NCBI GenBank assembly: GCA_051295955.1
Contig: JBPDWA010000007.1
Span: 1-64,000 of the forward strand
Reading direction: 5' to 3'
DNA: 64,000 nucleotides
From: Enterococcus faecalis_A
GTDB taxonomy: Bacteria; Bacillota; Bacilli; Lactobacillales; Enterococcaceae
In this document: one piece after another, positions 63,806 through 64,000 of the stretch
How the letters are laid out: each line of letters begins with the position of its first letter
How positions within the stretch are numbered: the first letter of the stretch is position 1
Translations under genes and position numbers: made by a program
Notes under the pieces: model-generated
What the model saw: only the letters and a program-made list of their open reading frames with translations
Told to the model about the DNA's origin: nothing
The model's database searches: none

Positions 63806-64000
63806 AGGAAAAAAACTACTATTTGGCCTGCTTTTTATAACGATCGTATCCGGCAGTCTCTACTATTTATACATGAAAAAAGCTGGCCGCTCTGAGTTAA
63901 CCATCTATAAAAGCAATCAAAATCCCGCTGAAGCACAAGTCCTTACAAATGATTCTTCAAAAAATAAAAAAATGTCTTTAAAGGCAACTGGTATTTATGA
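63798..64000 (+). CDS. Membrane-anchored protein, cut by the window edge
   Basis: Only the first 67 codons are present (MNKGKKLLFGLLFITIVSG, then YYLYMKKAGRSELTIYKSNQ). A basic start and one membrane helix (about 7-26) are followed by a hydrophilic extracytoplasmic part. GGAGGAGC lies 5 bp upstream and the start overlaps the ABC ATPase, so it is a fourth member of the cassette. An accessory or adaptor protein is plausible, but the family cannot be told from this fragment. Confidence 0.65.
   Translation, partial: MNKGKKLLFGLLFITIVSGSLYYLYMKKAGRSELTIYKSNQNPAEAQVLTNDSSKNKKMSLKATGIY

Overview
The window is a chromosomal segment of a low-GC lactic acid bacterium, most probably Enterococcus or a close relative (Enterococcaceae). 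This rests on protein similarity and gene order: the str, S10, spc and alpha ribosomal operons, the ecfA1-ecfA2-ecfT-truA cluster, ldh, and the pth-mfd-rqcP-divIC-tilS-hpt-ftsH-hslO-dusB-lysS block lie in the arrangement I know from enterococci. No rRNA, tRNA, CRISPR array or insertion sequence was found.

Layout. 1-15.4 kb is a leftward housekeeping block from pth down to lysS: translation quality control, transcription-coupled repair, division, tRNA modification, purine salvage, proteostasis. 15.7-30 kb is accessory and metabolic: ldh, an aldehyde dehydrogenase, a leftward sirtuin / acetyltransferase-chorismate mutase fusion / NiaR operon, a frameshifted KGG-repeat stress gene, a lysine-riboswitch-controlled amino-acid ABC transporter, a DUF1858-DUF438 hemerythrin pair behind a Fur-type operator, a BrnQ carrier and an Mga-like regulator. 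30-33.3 kb is the leftward ECF energizing module with truA. It is separated from rplQ by about 3 kb of decayed DNA that contains a broken GH25 muramidase. 36.3-50.9 kb is the alpha, spc and S10 super-cluster, read leftward from a clear promoter at 50.95 kb. 51-54.3 kb holds cfa and a second decayed locus. 54.3-59.0 kb is the str operon (rpsL, rpsG, fusA, tuf). From 59.1 kb genes run rightward: rpiA, a resolvase-like protein without its catalytic residues, and a lactococcin-972-type bacteriocin cassette that continues past the window edge.

How it fits together. Most of the sequence is the translation apparatus and its support enzymes. The regulatory logic that can be read directly comprises vegetative promoters with 17-bp spacers, a lysine aptamer with a downstream terminator, a perfect 7-1-7 Fur-like palindrome and several intrinsic terminators. 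Many ORFs have in-frame upstream extensions; starts were reset to the codon with a proper ribosome binding site (GTG for lysS, infA, rplR, rpsC, mfd and the aldehyde dehydrogenase; TTG for the Mga-like regulator and the bacteriocin ABC ATPase).

Most worth a second look: the recombinase-fold protein with substituted active-site residues, the acetyltransferase-chorismate mutase fusion with a fully conserved mutase active site inside a sirtuin/NiaR operon, the bacteriocin cassette, and two roughly 155-nt structured spacers inside the otherwise compact spc operon.
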